Made by a program: the position numbers and the translations under genes. From the NCBI RefSeq assembly GCF_003182595.1, contig NZ_PDNZ01000003.1:186001-250000 (forward strand): a DNA stretch of 64,000 nucleotides. The letters run 5' to 3'. Below, in pieces: positions 60,027 through 64,000 of the stretch. The DNA is from Prosthecochloris marina. GTDB taxonomy: Bacteria; Bacteroidota; Chlorobiia; Chlorobiales; Chlorobiaceae. Below the pieces are notes generated by a model. The model made no database searches. It saw only the letters and a program-made list of their open reading frames with translations, and was not told the DNA's origin. Each line of letters starts with the position of its first letter. Position 1 is the first letter of the stretch.

Positions 60027-60467
60027 ATGAAACGCTTTTTTTCACTTGTCATTGCCGCTACAGCAGTTTTTTCAACCGTGCCTTCTTTCTTTCACAACGC
60101 TTTTCTCCGATCCGCAACTGCTGCTGAAAACACGGTAGCTGATCAATTGAGCGGCGAGCAGCTTTATCAGAGAAACTGCGAAGTATGCCATTCCATGCAT
60201 CCTCCTGCAAAAACAGCACCTCCCATTGTCAGACTTGCCTCGCGCTACAGAATGCTGTATGGTAACAAGGAAGATGCCGTAAACGCAATGGTTTCATTCA
60301 TGAAGACTCCCGATGCAAGCAAATCCGTTCTCATGCCTCGAGTCATAGAACGTTTCGGTTTGATGCCGGCGATGTCCTTGCCGGATGAAGAATTGGAAAA
60401 AGTCGCCGGCTGGCTCTGGGACCAGTACGACCCCACTTACGACAAACAAAGGGGTTATTACCGTTAA
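60027..60467 (+). CDS. Small c-type cytochrome (copy 2)
   Basis: 146 residues from the ATG at 60027; another ATG lies 6 bases upstream. A cleavable signal peptide (FFSLVIAATAVFSTVPSFFH, with later ATAAE as a likely cut) precedes one cytochrome c domain: CEVCH at 51-55 and FGLMPAM with the probable Met ligand. The last ~45 residues match copy 1 almost exactly, so the genes are a tandem duplication; copy 2 lacks the Ala/Glu spacer and the lipobox-like Cys. It is expected to be a soluble periplasmic form of the same carrier. Confidence 0.88.
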   Translation: MKRFFSLVIAATAVFSTVPSFFHNAFLRSATAAENTVADQLSGEQLYQRNCEVCHSMHPPAKTAPPIVRLASRYRMLYGNKEDAVNAMVSFMKTPDASKSVLMPRVIERFGLMPAMSLPDEELEKVAGWLWDQYDPTYDKQRGYYR

Positions 60468-60538
60468 TGGCAAGCACCTTTACTGAGAAAAAATAGAAGT
60501 AAACACAGATGTTCCAGGCGGGAGAGAAAAGAAGTATG

Positions 60539-60611
60539 TACCCTTGGGCAGACTCGAACTGCCGACCCACAGTTTAGGAAACTGTTGCTCTATCCACTGA
60601 GCTACAAGGGT
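60539..60611 (-). tRNA. tRNA-Arg (CCT)
   Basis: 73-base cloverleaf on the minus strand: acceptor ACCCTTG/CAAGGGT, anticodon stem ACAGT/ACTGT with loop TTCCTAA (anticodon CCT), T-loop AGTTCGAGTCT, discriminator A. Just downstream of mutL on the same strand. Confidence 0.97.
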
Positions 60612-60651
60612 ATGGGATTCAATGTAATACTTTTCCCTATCCACCCCAAAT

Positions 60652-62544
60652 CTACTTGCGCCCGAACATTCTGTCGAGCTGCTCGAGGGATATCCTGATA
60701 ATAACAGGACGACCATGAGGACAGACATAGGGCATTTTCGTTGCAAAAAGTCTGTCGATCAACGAGCGCATATCATCGATACTCAATTTTTGACCGGTCA
60801 TTATTGCATTACGGCAGGAGTATGACTTCGCAAGATTTTCACGTTTCTCAAGCTTGAGCTTTTCAGCGTTGTGCTGATACTCCTGAATCATATCCTGGAG
60901 GATATAGGCCTCCGAACCGCTACGCACATCCTGGGGAACACCTTCTATCATGACAGTCCTTGCTCCAAGTGTACTGAGATTGAAACCAAGTCTCTCAAGA
61001 TCACCACATATTTCCTCGAAAATTTCAAACTCCCACGATTTCAAATCCACTTTCTGAGGAAACAACAGTTGCTGTGAGTTCGGCACATTATTATCCATAA
61101 TATCCACAGCCCGCTCATACAAAACCCTTTCATGGGCAACATGCTGATCGATGACCATCAGTCCGGTTTTAATCTGGCAGACAATGTACTTGTTATGCAA
61201 CTGCCAGATTTTGGGATCGGACACCTGTTCTCCCTGAAGATCCTCATCCGCAATTCCTCCGGAAGCTTGCACGAAATCACTTCTGCGCAGCTCTCTTTGG
61301 GGTTCGACGAAGTGGTCACGTTCTGCTACAAACATCTCCTCTTGTGCAAACATTTCCTTTTGCTCACTGACAATAGTTTTACCAGGAGCCTCTTCATATC
61401 GATCACCATCCCTGTACTCGCTGTAGAGTGCCCCTGTTGTCGATGTCGCCGAAGGAATCTTGTGATATTCAAGCCTTGCTTCATTAACTTCTGAACGTCT
61501 GCGGGAAAAATCCTGATTTCCTTCCTGAAAACATACACCGCCGACGTCAGGTGAAAAGTCCTGCGACCGAACGGCTTTCTTTATAATCGTATAAAACATC
61601 GTACGGACACTTCGTTCATCTTCGAATTTGACTTCAAGTTTCGACGGATGAACGTTAACATCGATCTGTTGTGTATCGAGTCGGAGAAAAAGAAGCGCGA
61701 AAGGAGTGTGGCGCTCTATAAGGAGTTCTCCGTAAGCCTGCTGCAATGCCTGAGAAAGCATCCTGTTTTGTATCACGCGCCGGTTTACATAAATAAACTG
61801 CTCGCTTTTCTGGCGTTTCTGCATCGCCGGTTTCCCGACATAACCGTGAAGAGAAAGAAAGTCGTTATCCTCATGTACCTCTATCAGGCTTTCGGCAAAG
61901 TCTTCACCGAAAAAAAAGTTGATACGCTCGAAAATATCGGTGCTTTTAAAATCGAACAGTTCCTGCTCATCATTGAACATCTGCCACTGGATCTCAGGGT
62001 ATGCAAGCACCTGTGCTTTCACACTTTCAAAAATGTGCTTGAATTCCGTAGCGTTTGTTTTAAGAAATTTCCGACGGGCAGGAACGTTATAAAAGAGGTT
62101 TCTGACACTTACCATCGTACCTGGATCACATGCCGCCATGCCTTTTTCAACAGGTTCCCCTCCTTCATAGCGCAGTTGAATCCCAACGCTGTCACTCTCA
62201 CGCCGGGTTCTGATTTCGAAATGTGAAACTGCCGATATGCTGGCCAGAGCTTCTCCCCTGAACCCGAGAGTCCCGAGGGCATCGAGTTCTTCGGCAGAGG
62301 AAATTTTGCTTGTCGCAAAACGTTCGACACACCTCGCCGCATCCTCCTCATCCATTCCCTCACCGTTATCGATGACCTGAACAAGCTGTTTACCAGCCTC
62401 TTTAACAGAAACGGTAATCCTTGTCGCACCGGCATCTACTGCATTTTCCAGTAGCTCCTTCACTACTGAAGCCGGACGCTGGACAACCTCACCGGCTGAT
62501 ATTTTGTTCGCAACGATATCAGGTAACCTGTTAATTCTCGGCAT
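60652..62544 (-). CDS. mutL: DNA mismatch repair protein MutL with latent endonuclease
   Basis: 630 residues. N-terminal GHKL ATPase (ELLENAVDAGATRITVSV, DNGEGM, ATSKISSAEELDALGTLGFR, VRNLFYNVPARRKFLKT) and a long acidic linker (about 335-430). The C-terminal domain carries the endonuclease motif DQHVAHERVLYE (consensus DQHA-x2-E-x4-E with Val for Ala) and CPHGRP near the end. The organism therefore probably uses nicking MutL, not MutH-directed repair. No mutS is adjacent. Confidence 0.96.
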   Translation of the reverse strand: MPRINRLPDIVANKISAGEVVQRPASVVKELLENAVDAGATRITVSVKEAGKQLVQVIDNGEGMDEEDAARCVERFATSKISSAEELDALGTLGFRGEALASISAVSHFEIRTRRESDSVGIQLRYEGGEPVEKGMAACDPGTMVSVRNLFYNVPARRKFLKTNATEFKHIFESVKAQVLAYPEIQWQMFNDEQELFDFKSTDIFERINFFFGEDFAESLIEVHEDNDFLSLHGYVGKPAMQKRQKSEQFIYVNRRVIQNRMLSQALQQAYGELLIERHTPFALLFLRLDTQQIDVNVHPSKLEVKFEDERSVRTMFYTIIKKAVRSQDFSPDVGGVCFQEGNQDFSRRRSEVNEARLEYHKIPSATSTTGALYSEYRDGDRYEEAPGKTIVSEQKEMFAQEEMFVAERDHFVEPQRELRRSDFVQASGGIADEDLQGEQVSDPKIWQLHNKYIVCQIKTGLMVIDQHVAHERVLYERAVDIMDNNVPNSQQLLFPQKVDLKSWEFEIFEEICGDLERLGFNLSTLGARTVMIEGVPQDVRSGSEAYILQDMIQEYQHNAEKLKLEKRENLAKSYSCRNAIMTGQKLSIDDMRSLIDRLFATKMPYVCPHGRPVIIRISLEQLDRMFGRK

Positions 62545-62740
62545 GAAGCTTTTCTCGTTTATCGTATTGAAATTTCACCCTCTTGCGTTTAAAACCCGCC
62601 ACCCTTCCTGAGGAAACAAGACATTTCAAATAGATAAAAAAACTTCAACCCAAAACCCCCTTTTTGTGAAAAAACCTCTAAATTATTTTTTTGACCCTTA
62701 TGAGTACTCAATTACGCCCTTTCTACGGAGAACCGCCATT

Positions 62741-63274
62741 ATGACCAGGAAAAGAACAATCTGGATTATACTGTTGCTTTTAGCACTGTCCGGAGCTGTC
62801 GGTATAGCCTCTTTCCAATATCAAACCGGCTCCGGCCCGGCTCAATCCGATGATGCCACTACAACCGAAATGAATACTGCTACCGGTCAGGAAAAACTCG
62901 TCGGAACATGGAAACTTGTCAAAGCTTCTGTCACTCCGGAATTTCTCAATGTGCCGATTCCAATAAACACGTTTGAAGCTGTCGGGGCCGTAACCAGTGA
63001 ACATACATACACAATCGAGGCTAACGGTTCCTTTTTCGGCAGTAATTACGGTTATCTTGGTAAGGGAGATATTGAAATACAGGATAAAATACTCACCCTG
63101 ACCATAGGCGAAGGAACCATCATCGTCAATGAAAAAAAGAAAAAAAAGGACAAGAAAGGCAGCACCATAACCGGGAGTTACCGCATTGCTGATCGCGATA
63201 CTCTTCATGTCGAAGCCTTCAAGTATCAGGATGGCATACGATACACCTTCAATCTTGCGCTGGTAAATTTCTGA
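62741..63274 (+). CDS. Secreted lipocalin-like protein of unknown function
   Basis: 177 residues from ATG 62741, which begins with a signal anchor (MTRKRTIWIILLLLALSGAV); the longer in-frame start at 62666 is less likely. After a polar linker comes a lipocalin-like start GQEKLVGTWKLVKASV and a run of short strands, with a Lys-rich loop (EKKKKKDKKG) near residue 130. Such DUF-type lipocalin folds bind hydrophobic ligands, but nothing here shows one. Its last 26 bases overlap the end of the convergent cinA. Confidence 0.75.
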   Translation: MTRKRTIWIILLLLALSGAVGIASFQYQTGSGPAQSDDATTTEMNTATGQEKLVGTWKLVKASVTPEFLNVPIPINTFEAVGAVTSEHTYTIEANGSFFGSNYGYLGKGDIEIQDKILTLTIGEGTIIVNEKKKKKDKKGSTITGSYRIADRDTLHVEAFKYQDGIRYTFNLALVNF

Positions 63275-64000
63275 GCTTTTTCCACACTATACGCAAAGCG
63301 GCTTCGCTGAACCGGATTTTATTGCGCAAACGGTCACCGTGTGTATAAAAGGTCGTTGTTTCGACCTCTATGTCACCGTTCTTTTTCCGGCTTGCCAAGC
63401 CCAGACACACCATTCCGACTGGTTTTTTCTCTGTTCCCCCTCCCGGGCCAGCAATCCCTGTAGCAGAAACCGCTATATCCGCACCGGTTTTCAAAAGAGA
63501 ACTTTTGGCCATTTCAGCGGCAACCTCTTCGCTTACTGCACCATGGAGTACAAGGGTTTGAGTTCTTACGCCAAGAGTCTCCTCCTTGGCATTATTGCTG
63601 TAGACAACATAACCCTGTTCAAAATACTGTGAAGAACCGGAAACATCGGTCAATCTCGTTGCAATAAGGCCTCCGGTACAAGATTCAGCGGTTGTAATCC
63701 TCATCCCGGCCGACACCAATAACCTACCGATACACTCTTCCAGAGAGATATCGGTCGTGGCATAGACAAATGCTTTAGCTCTACGAGCGATGGCATCGAC
63801 GGTTATCCGGTTATCGCTTTCAACAACCTCTTTATCACTCCCTATCGAGCTAACCCGAAGATCAACACCGGCTGTATGAGGAAGATAGGCCAGCGATGTT
63901 CCATCCGGAAGATCATCCTCGATTTCACGAATGATCTCCGCAAGAGCTGTTTCACCGACACCTGTCGTTTTGATATGCGAATGAACAATATGATCACTCG
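63249..64000 (-). CDS. cinA: CinA-family protein, C-terminal part (runs off the window)
   Basis: The 3' end of the gene, about 250 residues, 5' end outside. The C-terminal PncC-like nicotinamide-nucleotide amidase domain is clear: RITTAESCTGGLIATRLTDV, SSQYFEQGYVVYSNNAKEET, GAVSEEVAAEMAK, SATGIAGPGGGTEKKPVGMV. The preceding in-frame sequence (TTGVGETALAEI, then LAYLPHTAGVDLRVSS split over adjacent stretches) matches the middle of full-length CinA, so this is CinA rather than stand-alone PncC. The family links to NAD recycling and competence-induced genes. Confidence 0.93.
   Translation of the reverse strand, partial: SDHIVHSHIKTTGVGETALAEIIREIEDDLPDGTSLAYLPHTAGVDLRVSSIGSDKEVVESDNRITVDAIARRAKAFVYATTDISLEECIGRLLVSAGMRITTAESCTGGLIATRLTDVSGSSQYFEQGYVVYSNNAKEETLGVRTQTLVLHGAVSEEVAAEMAKSSLLKTGADIAVSATGIAGPGGGTEKKPVGMVCLGLASRKKNGDIEVETTTFYTHGDRLRNKIRFSEAALRIVWKKLRNLPAQD

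Overview
The window is chromosomal DNA from a green sulfur bacterium (Chlorobiaceae) that makes gas vesicles. The diagnostic genes are pscA and pscB (P840 type I reaction centre) and korA/korB (2-oxoglutarate:ferredoxin oxidoreductase of the reductive TCA cycle). A plant-like long IspG and small c-type cytochromes fit the same assignment. The species cannot be fixed from the sequence; a gas-vacuolate Pelodictyon/Chlorobium-type strain is the natural guess.

Layout. 1-7.4 kb: the 5' part of alaS, a conserved unknown gene, a very large PAS/GAF hybrid histidine kinase, and two near-duplicate single-domain receivers that flank a candidate structured RNA. 7.5-19.1 kb: one co-directional minus-strand gas vesicle cluster of 17 genes. 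It runs gvpA first, then two coiled-coil proteins (one with 33-residue GvpC-like repeats), gvpN, a small coiled-coil protein, a gvpJ-like gene, a GvpH/Hsp20-like gene, an ArsA/Get3-type ATPase, a CDC48-type double AAA ATPase, four GvpF/L paralogs, gvpG, gvpO, another gvpA-family gene and gvpK. 19.1-21.5 kb: a 1.1-kb AT-rich intergenic region, a divergent HTH-PAS regulator and a small Cys-containing protein. 21.6-29.1 kb: korAB, a MITE-like element, accA, hup, efp, accB and accC. 29.3-41.4 kb: the rpoC-rpoB-rplL-rplJ-rplA-rplK-nusG-secE block, preceded by tRNA-Trp, tRNA-Thr, tRNA-Tyr and tRNA-Thr, all on the minus strand. 41.5-49.6 kb: an SDR, ispG, divIC-like, eno, an EF-G-like GTPase and a dolichyl-phosphate-mannose-synthase-like glycosyltransferase. 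49.6-52.7 kb: pscA-pscB. 52.7-64 kb: dapF, the AmrS/AmrB pair, an ABC-2 exporter, a membrane protein, mtgA, tandem cytochromes c separated by a REP/MITE-like element, tRNA-Arg, mutL, a lipocalin-like secreted protein and the 3' part of cinA.

How it fits together. Most of the window is core chromosome: translation, transcription, fatty acid, isoprenoid and wall synthesis, carbon fixation and photosynthetic electron transfer. The accessory part is the gas vesicle cluster with its likely regulator. Its unusual content is two ATPase families known elsewhere for protein unfolding (CDC48) and tail-anchored protein targeting (ArsA/Get3), next to multiplied GvpF/L proteins and a GvpC-like protein ending in a winged-helix-like domain. 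Together they suggest an ATP-driven shell assembly or remodelling machine. Other points worth checking are a kinase whose own receiver has lost its phosphoacceptor Asp beside two intact receivers, a likely new small RNA between those receivers, an EF-P without the usual modifiable Lys, and two short inverted-repeat elements.
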